Source: Nitrospirota bacterium (GTDB taxonomy: Bacteria; Nitrospirota; Thermodesulfovibrionia; UBA6902). From it: a stretch of 36,322 nucleotides of DNA. The notes beneath the pieces are model-generated. The model ran no database searches and was not told where the DNA came from. It worked only from the letters and a program-made list of their open reading frames with translations. Both the position numbers and the translations under genes were made by a program. The DNA lies in the NCBI GenBank assembly GCA_016213935.1, contig JACQZG010000056.1:1-36322 (forward strand), in the 5' to 3' direction. This document shows, one piece after another, positions 1 to 8,280 of this stretch. Numbering within the stretch: position 1 is the stretch's first letter; each line of letters begins with the position of its first letter.

Positions 1-2
1 AC

Positions 3-32
3 TTGGAATTAACAGCTCTTTTATCATATAAT
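3..32 (+). promoter_or_regulatory. Sigma-70-type promoter for the first operon
   Basis: TTGGAA at 3-8 and TATAAT at 27-32 are separated by 18 bases, which fits a housekeeping promoter. Transcription would start near 39, giving a leader of about 22 nt that contains the Shine-Dalgarno AAAGGAG at 48-54, six bases before the ATG at 61. It likely drives the run of genes up to 2751. Confidence 0.6.
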
Positions 33-60
33 CCTTTAAAACCTCTCAAAGGAGAATTCC

Positions 61-348
61 ATGCCAGTTTCCGACGTGAATGAATTGACAATGAATTATG
101 AGGAAGACAATGTCCAGCTCGTCAAGGAGATAGACAAGGTCATCCTTTCAAAAGGCGCCTGGGCCACCGTGATCTTCAGGTATCATCAGTGGGATAAAAA
201 GAACGGAAAATACGGAGAAGACCGTTACAGCATACGGCGTTACCAGAAGAGCGACGGGGTTTACAGCCAGAGGTCGAAGTTCACGATATCCAACAAAGAG
301 CAGGCGAAAAAGATAATCGATACGCTCCAGAAGTGGACTGAAGAATAG
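61..348 (+). CDS. Small conserved hypothetical protein (95 aa)
   Basis: I do not recognise this protein with certainty. It is 95 residues, soluble, highly charged, and has no signal peptide, membrane segment or cysteine. The N-terminal third is acidic. The middle has a strand-like stretch (ATVIFRYHQW) and a basic, tyrosine-rich patch (YSIRRYQKSDGVYSQRSKF), followed by a C-terminal helix ending in TLQKWTEE. The IRRYQK..G.Y..R pattern distantly recalls the PC4-type single-strand-DNA-binding coactivator fold, but this is a weak visual resemblance. The start is well supported by AAAGGAG six bases upstream and a promoter before it. It is the first gene of a co-directional run, 22 bases before the U32 gene, so co-transcription is likely. 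Confidence 0.7.
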   Translation: MPVSDVNELTMNYEEDNVQLVKEIDKVILSKGAWATVIFRYHQWDKKNGKYGEDRYSIRRYQKSDGVYSQRSKFTISNKEQAKKIIDTLQKWTEE

Positions 349-370
349 GCTTGGCAACAGGCAGTTATCA

Positions 371-1576
371 ATGAAGAGACCCGAGCTTCTCGCGCCTGCC
401 GGCAGCATCGAAAAACTTGTCACAGCCCTTCACTACGGCGCTGACGCGGTATATCTGGGGCTTTCGGAATTCAGCCTCAGGGCAAAGGCGGACAACTTCA
501 GCAGTGATGAACTGGCGGACGCTGTCCGCCTCGCGCGCCGATACGGCCGGAAGATATACATCACCGTAAACATCATACCTCACGCGAAAGATATTCCTCT
601 TATCAGAGAGCATCTCGGTTTCATGAAGAACCTTGCCCCTGACGGCATCATCATCTCAGACCCCGGAGTATTTGACCTTGCGAAAGAGATTGCCCCGGGA
701 ATCCCCGTCCACATAAGCACGCAGGCAAACATTACAAACCCCTCCTCCGCAAAGTTCTGGGAAAGGGCCGGCGCGAAAAGGCTCGTCCTGTCGAGGGAAC
801 TCACCCTCGAAGAGATAAAAGAGATAAGGGAGAGTGTCGCGTTGGAACTCGAGTGCTTTGTACACGGCGCGATATGCATATCATATTCCGGAAGATGCTA
901 CATCAGCAGCTTCCTCGCCAACAGGTCTGCCAACAGGGGCGAATGCACAAACTCCTGCAGGTGGAATTACACGCTCATGGAAGAGAAGCGCCCCGATGTA
1001 TTTCATCCCGTGTTCGAGGATGACCGGGGCACGTACCTGATGAGTTCGAAAGACCTCTGCATGATAGAGCACCTCGACAAACTCGCGGACGCGGGCATTG
1101 ACAGCTTCAAGATCGAAGGCAGGATGAAAGGCATCAATTATGTCGCCGGCGTTGTGAAGGCATACAGGGAGGCGGTTGACGCCCTTGCAGAGAGGCCGTT
1201 CCGGGCACAAGAGAGATGGATGAAGGAGATTGAGATGTTCTCAAGCCGGGGATATACGACAGGTATGTTCTTCGGCAGGCAGCCTGACAACGGCTATAAC
1301 CATGACGAAAAGGATGTGTACAGGATGAGCCATGAACTTGTCGGTATCGTAAAAACAGTTGAGAACGGCAGGCTCACAGTCCTGCTCAGAAATGTTCTTA
1401 ATAAAGGCGACAGTGTCGAATTTCTCACGACAGGGCTTGAAGAAAAGCCTTTTATCGTGGATGATATACGTAATGACAGGGGCAGGCCGCTTGAGTCGGG
1501 AAGAAATGATGAGATTGTTTCAATCCCATCGGTCCCGGGAGTAAGGGCAAATGACCTCATAAGGCGTCCTAAATAA
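371..1576 (+). CDS. U32 family peptidase-like protein (TrhP/YegQ-type tRNA hydroxylation factor)
   Basis: This 401-residue protein begins with the U32 hallmark RPELLAPAGS and the following YGADAVYLG. Residues 161-179 match the U32 signature in full (E-x-F-x2-G-A-I-C-x4-G-x-C-x-I-S). Cys162, Cys169, Cys176, Cys192 and Cys196 form a cysteine cluster of the kind expected to bind iron-sulfur or metal. Characterised members of this branch (TrhP/YegQ, YrrN/YrrO) take part in prephenate-dependent 5-hydroxylation of uridine 34 in tRNA rather than proteolysis, while RlhA acts on 23S rRNA. The exact substrate cannot be fixed here. The length is shorter than E. coli YegQ but close to Firmicute homologues. 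The Shine-Dalgarno site is weak, so translation may be coupled to the upstream gene 22 bases away. Confidence 0.88.
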   Translation: MKRPELLAPAGSIEKLVTALHYGADAVYLGLSEFSLRAKADNFSSDELADAVRLARRYGRKIYITVNIIPHAKDIPLIREHLGFMKNLAPDGIIISDPGVFDLAKEIAPGIPVHISTQANITNPSSAKFWERAGAKRLVLSRELTLEEIKEIRESVALELECFVHGAICISYSGRCYISSFLANRSANRGECTNSCRWNYTLMEEKRPDVFHPVFEDDRGTYLMSSKDLCMIEHLDKLADAGIDSFKIEGRMKGINYVAGVVKAYREAVDALAERPFRAQERWMKEIEMFSSRGYTTGMFFGRQPDNGYNHDEKDVYRMSHELVGIVKTVENGRLTVLLRNVLNKGDSVEFLTTGLEEKPFIVDDIRNDRGRPLESGRNDEIVSIPSVPGVRANDLIRRPK

Positions 1577-1605
1577 TTTTCAAATATATCAGAAGGAGGC
1601 AAGCC

Positions 1606-2151
1606 ATGAAGACAAGAGCATCCGCAGTACTTTTATTTGCCGCGTTATTATTTCTCGGCATCACTTCCGCAGACGCAAAAAGCAGGGAGGAGATAAACAT
1701 CGGAGCAGACGCCACTCTGGCGCAGTTTCAGAAAGAGGTTCCGGGTGGAGGCGATTTCCTCAAAAAAGCCAAAGGGGTGCTTATATTCCCGGGCGTGCTG
1801 AAGGCGGGTTTCGTGATGGGCGGCGAATATGGTGAAGGCGTTTTGAGAATAGACGGAAAGCCTGTGGAATATTACAGCACTGCCGCGGCCTCGATAGGGC
1901 TTCAGGCAGGGGCGCAGTCAAAGTCTATCGTTATTGTATTTCTTGAAGAGCAGGCGCTTGCGGATTTCAGAAAGAGCGACGGATGGAAGGCCGGAGTTGA
2001 CGGCTCGGTCGCTCTGGTCAAATGGGGAGAAGGCGGCGATATCAATACAATGAATATAAAAGACCCGATCGTCGGCTTTGTATTCAGCAACAAGGGGCTC
2101 ATGTTCAACCTGACGATTGAGGGTTCAAAATTCACAAAGATCATACGATGA
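1606..2151 (+). CDS. Exported SYLF-domain (Ysc84-type) lipid-binding protein
   Basis: The first 24 residues form a typical Sec signal peptide (basic MKTR, a leucine/alanine-rich core, and ADA before a probable cleavage at Lys25). The mature part matches the bacterial SYLF domain: a helical start (EEINIGADATLAQFQKEVPGG), KAKGVLIFPGVLKAGFVMGGEYGEGVL, the SIGLQAGAQSKSIVIVF strand and an AVALVKWG-like region. SYLF proteins bind phosphoinositides in eukaryotes. Bacterial members are periplasmic with largely unknown function. The start is supported by an AAGGAGG Shine-Dalgarno at about 1593-1599. It lies 29 bases after the U32 gene and 24 before the flavoprotein gene, suggesting one operon. Confidence 0.88.
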   Translation: MKTRASAVLLFAALLFLGITSADAKSREEINIGADATLAQFQKEVPGGGDFLKKAKGVLIFPGVLKAGFVMGGEYGEGVLRIDGKPVEYYSTAAASIGLQAGAQSKSIVIVFLEEQALADFRKSDGWKAGVDGSVALVKWGEGGDINTMNIKDPIVGFVFSNKGLMFNLTIEGSKFTKIIR

Positions 2152-2175
2152 AAATAAACCGCGTGGAGGCGATTG

Positions 2176-2751
2176 ATGAAGGTCATAGGATTTAACGGAA
2201 GCGCAAGAAAAGACGGGAACACGGCAATACTTCTAAAGGCCGCGCTGGATGAAATCAGCAAAGAAGGGATAGAGACTGAACTCTATCAGATGGCGGGCAA
2301 GCCGATTAATGGATGCATCGGCTGTTTCAAATGTTATGAGAAGAAAGACAAACGATGCGCCGTTGATAATGACATAGCTAATGAATGTATCCGGAAAATG
2401 CTTGAAGCAGACGGCATCCTGTTGGGTTCGCCGACATATTTTGCCGACGTATCCGCAAGCATGAAGGCATTGATTGAAAGAGCCGGAATGGCCGCGCGGG
2501 CAAATGAAAACATGTTCAGGCTTAAGGCAGGAGCCCCGGTCGTTGCCGTGCGCAGGGCGGGCGCATCACATGTCATAAGCTCCATCAACTATTTCTTCCT
2601 CATAGGCGAGATGATAATCCCGGGTTCAAGCTACTGGAACATCGGCATAGGAAGGAAGCCCGGCGAAGTGAGCAGTGACAGCGAAGGTCTCGAGACCATG
2701 AAGAGGCTTGGGCAGAATATGGCATGGCTGATAAAAAAGACTAAAGGCTGA
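2176..2751 (+). CDS. NADPH-dependent FMN reductase / iron-sulfur flavoprotein-like
   Basis: The 192-residue protein starts with the flavodoxin-like phosphate-binding loop MKVIGFNGSARKDGNT and continues with GCIGCFKC followed by seven residues and a further Cys (C-x2-C-x2-C-x7-C). This compact cysteine motif is the signature of archaeal and bacterial iron-sulfur flavoproteins (Isf). DGILLGSPTYFADVSASMKALIERAG is the second FMN-binding region. It probably transfers electrons from a reduced carrier to a small acceptor, but the substrate is unknown. I start at the ATG at 2176 because the GGAGG at 2165-2169 is six bases upstream. The in-frame TTG at 2173 would be only three bases away. Isf-type proteins are commonest in anaerobes, which fits the other genes here. 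Confidence 0.88.
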   Translation: MKVIGFNGSARKDGNTAILLKAALDEISKEGIETELYQMAGKPINGCIGCFKCYEKKDKRCAVDNDIANECIRKMLEADGILLGSPTYFADVSASMKALIERAGMAARANENMFRLKAGAPVVAVRRAGASHVISSINYFFLIGEMIIPGSSYWNIGIGRKPGEVSSDSEGLETMKRLGQNMAWLIKKTKG

Positions 2752-2777
2752 GGCTGTCTGCAATCTGCGCCTCCAGG

Positions 2778-2800
2778 ATTAAGCTGATCCGCCGCTTAAT
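2778..2800. repeat. Inverted repeat ATTAAGC-N9-GCTTAAT upstream of the haem-sensor operon
   Basis: Perfect 7-base arms at 2778-2784 and 2794-2800 flank nine bases. There is no following T-run, so it is not a convincing terminator. The right arm lies where the -35 element of the AT-rich promoter at 2817-2822 would be, so it could be an operator. No regulator can be named. Confidence 0.4.
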
Positions 2801-2816
2801 TAATTATAAATTTATA

Positions 2817-2833
2817 TATAATATGTTTATAAT
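2817..2833 (+). promoter_or_regulatory. AT-rich promoter region with two TATAAT boxes
   Basis: Within the 123-base gap 2752-2874, an A/T-only stretch carries TATAAT at 2817-2822 and again at 2828-2833. A good -35 is not evident; TTAATT at 2796-2801 is a poor, short-spaced candidate. Either box would start a transcript 35-50 bases before the ATG at 2875. This is the most likely promoter of the operon running to trpD. Confidence 0.5.
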
Positions 2834-2874
2834 TAACGACGCGGAACTTGTTTAATTCGTCCGGGGAGGAACAG

Positions 2875-3762
2875 ATGAAGATAAAAACCGTTATTTCATT
2901 ATTTCTCTTATTTGCCGCTCCTGCCTTTCAAACCGCCGCCGCCTCACAGCAGATAATCTCAATACCCGTCAAAGAAGCCCCTCTTCTTGACGGAAAAGGC
3001 AATGATGCCGCCTGGTCATCCGCAAAGAAATACACAGTTAAGGACAACAGGGTGAATGTGCCGATTACCATCAAAACTGTTCATACTGAAGATACGCTCT
3101 TCTTTCTCGTAAGCTACCCTGATCCGACAAAAGACGAACTTCACAAACCCTGGGTCTGGGACAAGGAGCAGGTGATGTATAAACTTGGCATGCAGAGAGA
3201 GGATACATTCGTATTCAGGTGGAACATGGAGCCGAAAGATGTTGACCTCTCTGATTTCTCCGATGACAATTTCACTTCTGATTTATGGTACTGGAAGGCC
3301 AACCGCACAAATCCTGCGGGCTATTCCGACGACAAATATGATGTTCTCTCAACCCTCAAATCGAAAAAATCCCAGGAACTAACGAGCAAAACAGGGAAGA
3401 TGCGCTACCTTCTGCGCGAGTCTGATGAGGGGAAGGAATGTTATGAAGAAGTGATTCCCATTGATTATAAGGGCGACATTATTAACCAGTTTAAAATCGC
3501 AACCCCTGAGGGAAGCCGGGGAGACGTGAAGGCAAAAGGCGAATGGGCTGACGGCGTCTGGACAATTGAGTTTTCAAGGAAAATGAATACAGGCCATTCT
3601 GATGACACTCAGTTCGACAAAAATTCAGGGAAGAAATACCTCTTCGGGGTCTCTATTAAATCCCTCTACGGCGAGCCGATAGACGAGACTCAGCCGAACC
3701 TTTACGGACAGGGGAGAATATCCGAGCCGCTTTATCTTCTCTTCATGCAAGCTGATAAATAA
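2875..3762 (+). CDS. Exported ethylbenzene-dehydrogenase-type haem-binding domain protein
   Basis: The protein has 295 residues from the ATG at 2875, chosen because GGGGAGGA at 2863-2870 lies just upstream. An in-frame TTG at 2848 lacks a Shine-Dalgarno site. Residues 1-24 are a signal peptide ([23 protein letters not shown]). The mature part has the layout of the EB_dh haem-binding family: [21 protein letters not shown], then [21 protein letters not shown], a central FVFRWNM segment, and a late [12 protein letters not shown] strand. In ethylbenzene and dimethylsulfide dehydrogenases this domain is the b-haem gamma subunit. No CxxCH motif is present, so c-type haem is not expected. No molybdenum or iron-sulfur subunit gene is nearby. 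The stop codon overlaps the start of the kinase gene (TAATG), suggesting it is a sensory partner rather than a respiratory subunit. Confidence 0.75.
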   Translation: MKIKTVISLFLLFAAPAFQTAAASQQIISIPVKEAPLLDGKGNDAAWSSAKKYTVKDNRVNVPITIKTVHTEDTLFFLVSYPDPTKDELHKPWVWDKEQVMYKLGMQREDTFVFRWNMEPKDVDLSDFSDDNFTSDLWYWKANRTNPAGYSDDKYDVLSTLKSKKSQELTSKTGKMRYLLRESDEGKECYEEVIPIDYKGDIINQFKIATPEGSRGDVKAKGEWADGVWTIEFSRKMNTGHSDDTQFDKNSGKKYLFGVSIKSLYGEPIDETQPNLYGQGRISEPLYLLFMQADK

Positions 3763-6700
3763 TGAAACATTTTTATAAGTCAAACAGGAGAGTCCGCAAC
3801 GCCGGCCTCACCGTGCTTGTTGCCCTCATCGCCTTCATGGGCGCCGCAGGCGTCTATTTTCCTTTCAGGATTGAATCCGAACTCAAAGAAATACACGGGA
3901 TACATCAGAATGAACTTGAAAGGATCGAGAATATCCACAGCCAGTTCATCAATATAAGAAGCACCTTCACTTCTTCCGTGATTTATGAGCATTCCAACAT
4001 TCAGCCCCTCTTTGCCAAACTCAAAATACTTATCACGGATTCCCAACTTCTTCAGGAACAACTGTATCATGAAACCGACAAAAACATAATGGCCGAGTTC
4101 ATCCCTAAAATAAAGGAGTACAGGGTCGCCATGTCAGCTTATGCTGAAGAAAGGAAGACAAGGATAACCGGAGACGCCATCCGCGCCTGGGAAAATAAAT
4201 TGTTCGACATCGAAGAGGATTCCTATGCCATCATAGCGAAACTTCAGGCAAGCATCTCCGATGAGATAGCAAGGCACCTCGCCAACAGTAAAATGCTTAA
4301 TGAGCGCGCTGAAAAAATAAACATTACGCTTGCCCTCATAGGCATACTCGCCGGCGTCATCGTTGCATTCCTTCTGCAAAAGGCCCTAGCAAGGCCGATA
4401 GAAGAGCTTGTCAGCGTGGCAGGAGCCATAGCCGACGGAGACCTCACAAGGAAAGTCAGCATCGATTCAATGGATGAGATCGGACAGCTTGGAACGGCGT
4501 TTAACAAAATGACGCGGCGGCTTTCGACCACGCTCATTTCGAAAAACTACCTTGACGACATAATTCAGTCCATAGCAGACGTGATGGTGATACTCGATTC
4601 GAACGGCAGGATCAAGGCGGTAAACAACGCCGCTGTAAGCATACTCGGCTACGAGAAAGATGAACTGATAGGCAAAAACTTCGGCGCGCTCTGCGACAGA
4701 AACAGCCAGGGCGACAAACACGCGCAATTTTTCCAGAGCCTCATCGAAGAGAACGTTATAAGAGGATATGAGACCGCCTGTGAAACAAAGTCTCACAAAT
4801 TTATCCCGTCCATCCTTTCAGGCTCGGTGCTCAGAAACGACAAGAGCGAGATAACGGACATTATCATAATCGCAAAGGATATCACGGACAGGAAACAGGT
4901 CGAGGCAATCCTTGACGAGACAAGGAAGAAGCTCGATACAGACAGAATAAAGCTGCACCACGCCCTTGACACCTTCGCTCAGATCATACATTCGGTAGAG
5001 ATGAAGAAGGGGTTTGAAACATACAAATTTCACCCCATCAATAACCCTCTCATTCCCACCTGCTGGGAGATCAAGAAGTGCGGCAAGACGGACTGCCCGG
5101 CCTTCGGCAAACGCAACGCACGGTGCTGGCAGCTTGCGGGAACTCACTGCGGCGGAGAGGTGCAGGGCAAGTTCGCGCAGAAATACGGCAGGTGCGAGAA
5201 ATGCGATGTGTACATAATGTCAACAAGCGACCCTCTCTACGAGACGAGCGAGACCTTCAATAACATGATGTTCATACTCGAAGGGACTCACAAAGACCTT
5301 GTAAGCGCACGTATCGGCGCCGAGGAGGCGAACAAGGTTAAGTCGGAATTTCTCGCTAACATGAGCCATGAGATAAGAACGCCTATGAACGCCATAGTCG
5401 GAATGACGTCGCTTGCCCTGGAGACAGAGCTTTCCGATGAACAGCGCGACTACCTATCGACAGTCAAAAAGAGCGCTTATTCCCTCCTCAACATAATAAA
5501 CGACATCCTCGACTTTTCAAAGATCGAAGCAGGAAAACTCCCCATCGAGAATATAGATTTCAATTTAAGGCACACTGTCGAAGGCGTTGCCGAGACGCTC
5601 GCGTACCAGGCCTCGGAAAAAAAGGTTGAACTGCTCTCCACGGTTCATTATGAGGTCAGCGCCCTCCTCGTTGGCGACCCCGCGAGGATACGGCAGATAC
5701 TGCTCAACCTCGGCAATAACGCCATTAAATTCACCGAAAACGGCGAGGTCGTTATAAGGGTCGAGCTCGTAAACGAGACAGATGACGCCGCTACGCTTCT
5801 CTTCTCGGTTACGGACACCGGAATAGGGATACCTCAAGACAAAATTGATCTCATCTTTCATGAATTCTCGCAGGCTGACGGCTCCACAACCCGCATCTAC
5901 GGCGGCACCGGCCTCGGCCTTTCGATCTCCAGAAAACTGGTCGAACTCATGAACGGCAAAATGGGGGTAGAGAGTGAACTCGGCAGAGGCAGCAGATTCT
6001 GGTTTGAACTCACATTGAGAAAACAGAAGCATCAGGCCGCGCCTGATATCACCGGGGCGATCCCCGAGCTGAGAGGCAAGAGAATTCTCATCGCTGATGA
6101 TAACAGGACCAACAGGGCGATACTTGAAAACATGCTTGGCAGCCACGGCTTCAGGACAAACTCCGTCGGAAACGGCGTTGAAGCGATTAGAGAACTGAAG
6201 AAAGGGGCGGCAGCCGGAGACCCTTACACCATTATGATTCTTGACATGCAGATGCCCGGAATGGACGGAGAACATACAACTGTGATAGTGAAGAACACCG
6301 CTGAGATAAAAGAGACCGAGATAATAATACTCACGTCTCTCGGGACGCGAGGCGATGTCTCTGACATGCGCAAGATCGGGTGCGCGGGATACCTGATAAA
6401 ACCGGTCAAGGAGTCGCTGCTCCTTGAGACGATAGCGGCTGTCCTGAGCGGGACAGCCAAATCATCTTCGAATATCGTTACCAAACATTCCATCAGGGAT
6501 ATCATGCAGCAGAATATCAGCATTCTCCTTGCGGAAGACAACCCCATCAACAGAAAAGTGACCGAGAAGATACTTAACAAGGCAGGGTTTAATCTCGATA
6601 TCGTCGAAAACGGCCGTCTCGCCCTTGAAGCCGTTGACAGGAAGAGATACGACATCATTCTCATGGATGTTCAGATGCCCGAGATAGACGGCCTCGAAGC

Positions 6701-7304
6701 TACAAAAAAGATACGTTCAGAAGAAAGGGCTGACAGGCGAAGCACCATAATAGCGATGACGGCGCACGCGCTCAAAGGCGATTTCGAACGGTGCATAGGG
6801 GCCGGAATGGACGATTACATTTCAAAGCCGATAGAGCCTCAGGAGCTTCTTGAAAAGATATCAAGATGGGTTAACATAAAGCTTGAAAGCACAACAACAG
6901 ATCTGATTAAAAAGGAGAAGAAAAGGCATGAAGCCGCCTCAGTTGAAAAACCCGGCGAGGCTCAGCAGGGCGGTGAACCGCCGATTGACATAAAGAGCGC
7001 GATGAGGAGATTCAGCGATGATAAAGACTTCTATATGGAAATGGTCTCGGAATTTCTCAATTATGTGCCTTCACAGATAAAGGCGATTGAGGACGCGGCC
7101 ATATCCGGAGACGCTGAGGCGGTCCAGAAGAACGCGCACAGCATAAAAGGGGCCTCGGGCAATCTCAGCGCCGTCAGGGTGCAGTCAGCCGCCCTGAACA
7201 TAGAACATAAAGGCCGTGACAAGAATTTATCCGGCATCTCGGAATATATTGCCAAACTGAAGGAAGAGGTGGCTTTACTGGCTGATTATTTGAAGACTAT
7301 TTAG
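3762..7304 (+). CDS. Hybrid sensor histidine kinase: TM-HAMP-PAS-two-CW-HisKA-HATPase-REC-REC-HPt
   Basis: This is an 1180-residue membrane phosphorelay protein. A first membrane helix (about 14-34) and a second (about 186-207) enclose a helical periplasmic domain. HAMP follows at about 208-262 and PAS at about 266-377. A cysteine-rich two-CW segment is at 434-484 (Cys434, 440, 445, 455, 463, 478, 481). HisKA carries the phospho-accepting His536 in MSHEIRTP. The HATPase has N box [15 protein letters not shown] and GGTGLGL. Receiver 1 has Asp828, receiver 2 has Asp969, and the C-terminal HPt has His1126 in [11 protein letters not shown]. All phosphotransfer residues are present, so a full His-Asp-His-Asp relay is possible. 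The ATG overlaps the stop of the haem-binding protein gene by one base, and a REC-GGDEF gene follows after ten bases. I infer that this kinase reads the exported partner and passes phosphate to the cyclase. Confidence 0.93.
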   Translation: MKHFYKSNRRVRNAGLTVLVALIAFMGAAGVYFPFRIESELKEIHGIHQNELERIENIHSQFINIRSTFTSSVIYEHSNIQPLFAKLKILITDSQLLQEQLYHETDKNIMAEFIPKIKEYRVAMSAYAEERKTRITGDAIRAWENKLFDIEEDSYAIIAKLQASISDEIARHLANSKMLNERAEKINITLALIGILAGVIVAFLLQKALARPIEELVSVAGAIADGDLTRKVSIDSMDEIGQLGTAFNKMTRRLSTTLISKNYLDDIIQSIADVMVILDSNGRIKAVNNAAVSILGYEKDELIGKNFGALCDRNSQGDKHAQFFQSLIEENVIRGYETACETKSHKFIPSILSGSVLRNDKSEITDIIIIAKDITDRKQVEAILDETRKKLDTDRIKLHHALDTFAQIIHSVEMKKGFETYKFHPINNPLIPTCWEIKKCGKTDCPAFGKRNARCWQLAGTHCGGEVQGKFAQKYGRCEKCDVYIMSTSDPLYETSETFNNMMFILEGTHKDLVSARIGAEEANKVKSEFLANMSHEIRTPMNAIVGMTSLALETELSDEQRDYLSTVKKSAYSLLNIINDILDFSKIEAGKLPIENIDFNLRHTVEGVAETLAYQASEKKVELLSTVHYEVSALLVGDPARIRQILLNLGNNAIKFTENGEVVIRVELVNETDDAATLLFSVTDTGIGIPQDKIDLIFHEFSQADGSTTRIYGGTGLGLSISRKLVELMNGKMGVESELGRGSRFWFELTLRKQKHQAAPDITGAIPELRGKRILIADDNRTNRAILENMLGSHGFRTNSVGNGVEAIRELKKGAAAGDPYTIMILDMQMPGMDGEHTTVIVKNTAEIKETEIIILTSLGTRGDVSDMRKIGCAGYLIKPVKESLLLETIAAVLSGTAKSSSNIVTKHSIRDIMQQNISILLAEDNPINRKVTEKILNKAGFNLDIVENGRLALEAVDRKRYDIILMDVQMPEIDGLEATKKIRSEERADRRSTIIAMTAHALKGDFERCIGAGMDDYISKPIEPQELLEKISRWVNIKLESTTTDLIKKEKKRHEAASVEKPGEAQQGGEPPIDIKSAMRRFSDDKDFYMEMVSEFLNYVPSQIKAIEDAAISGDAEAVQKNAHSIKGASGNLSAVRVQSAALNIEHKGRDKNLSGISEYIAKLKEEVALLADYLKTI

Positions 7305-7314
7305 GGGATAACTG

Positions 7315-8268
7315 ATGCAGAAGGCGGAACGCATGAAAATATTGGTCGTCGAAGATGACCTTATATCAAGAAAGCTCCTCGAAAAGACGGTCAAAGGCTG
7401 GGGCCATGACGTCATAACTGCCGAGAACGGCATGATAGCATGGGAACTCTTCAAAAATGAAGAGATAAAATTTATAATCGCGGACTGGATGATGCCTGAG
7501 ATGGACGGGATTGAACTTTGCAAGAAGATTCGCTCATTAAAGAAGTCGGGATATATCTACTTCATCCTTCTTACGGGAAAGGACAAGAAGGAGGACATAG
7601 TACAGGGGCTTGAGGCAGGCGCTGACGATTATGTCGCAAAGCCTTTTGACGTGGCTGAACTGAAGGTGAGGATAAGAGCGGGCGAGCGGATATTGAATCT
7701 CGAAAGAGAACTCGTTGACAAGAATGAGGAGCTTAGCAGGTTAAACGAAAGGCTCGAGTCGATAGCGAGGACAGACCCGCTCATGGAGATAGGAAACCGG
7801 AGGGCGTTTTACGAGACGATAAGAAAAGTTCACCACCGCGCATGCAGGTATATGCAGAGCTACGGAATAGTGATGTGCGACATAGATTATTTCAAGTACT
7901 ATAACGACACCTACGGCCACATCGAAGGAGACAACCTCCTTAAGAGGGTTGCCGATGCCTTTAAAAGCGTGGTTCGCCTGTCGGACGACATATTCAGGTG
8001 GGGCGGCGAAGAAATAGTGGTTATCGCGCAGGAACAGGATGCGTCAGGCACAATGCTTGTCGCGGAAAAACTGAGGGAGATTATCGAATCACTGAAGATA
8101 GAGCACAAGACATCTCAGAAAGGCTATCTCACGATAAGCTGCGGCGTTGCCGCTTATAATGAAAGCGATAAAGACAACAGATGGGAAACCATTCTCGACC
8201 GCGCCGACAAGGCGCTGTACGCGGCAAAAGAGTCAGGAAGAAACCGCGTCATGGCGTCTGATGATTAA
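7315..8268 (+). CDS. Response regulator diguanylate cyclase (REC-GGDEF)
   Basis: The 317-residue protein has an N-terminal receiver (EDD at the acidic pocket, phospho-acceptor Asp57 in IADWMMPEMDG, KPF near the end), a short coiled-coil linker, and a GGDEF domain from about residue 155. The active-site loop reads GGEEI at 230-234, a variant that keeps both catalytic acidic residues. An RxxD inhibitory site (Arg221, Asp224) stands five residues before it, so product inhibition by c-di-GMP is expected. It should make c-di-GMP from two GTP when its receiver is phosphorylated. The start at 7315 follows an AGGGG site that begins in the stop region of the kinase gene. ATG 7333, with its own AAGGCGG, is an alternative that removes six residues. 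Its probable phospho-donor is the hybrid kinase upstream. Confidence 0.93.
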   Translation: MQKAERMKILVVEDDLISRKLLEKTVKGWGHDVITAENGMIAWELFKNEEIKFIIADWMMPEMDGIELCKKIRSLKKSGYIYFILLTGKDKKEDIVQGLEAGADDYVAKPFDVAELKVRIRAGERILNLERELVDKNEELSRLNERLESIARTDPLMEIGNRRAFYETIRKVHHRACRYMQSYGIVMCDIDYFKYYNDTYGHIEGDNLLKRVADAFKSVVRLSDDIFRWGGEEIVVIAQEQDASGTMLVAEKLREIIESLKIEHKTSQKGYLTISCGVAAYNESDKDNRWETILDRADKALYAAKESGRNRVMASDD

Positions 8269-8280
8269 CCGGAGGATTTG

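Noticed and set aside
2753..2775. GAGGC/GCCTC hairpin after the flavoprotein gene as a terminator
   Set aside because: The stem is only five pairs with a large loop and there is no T-run.
2875..3762. c-type cytochrome
   Set aside because: No CxxCH motif; only one cysteine is seen in the mature protein.
5565..6275. 236-residue open frame on the minus strand opposite the hybrid kinase
   Set aside because: It lies fully inside the kinase gene with conserved HATPase and receiver motifs on the other strand.
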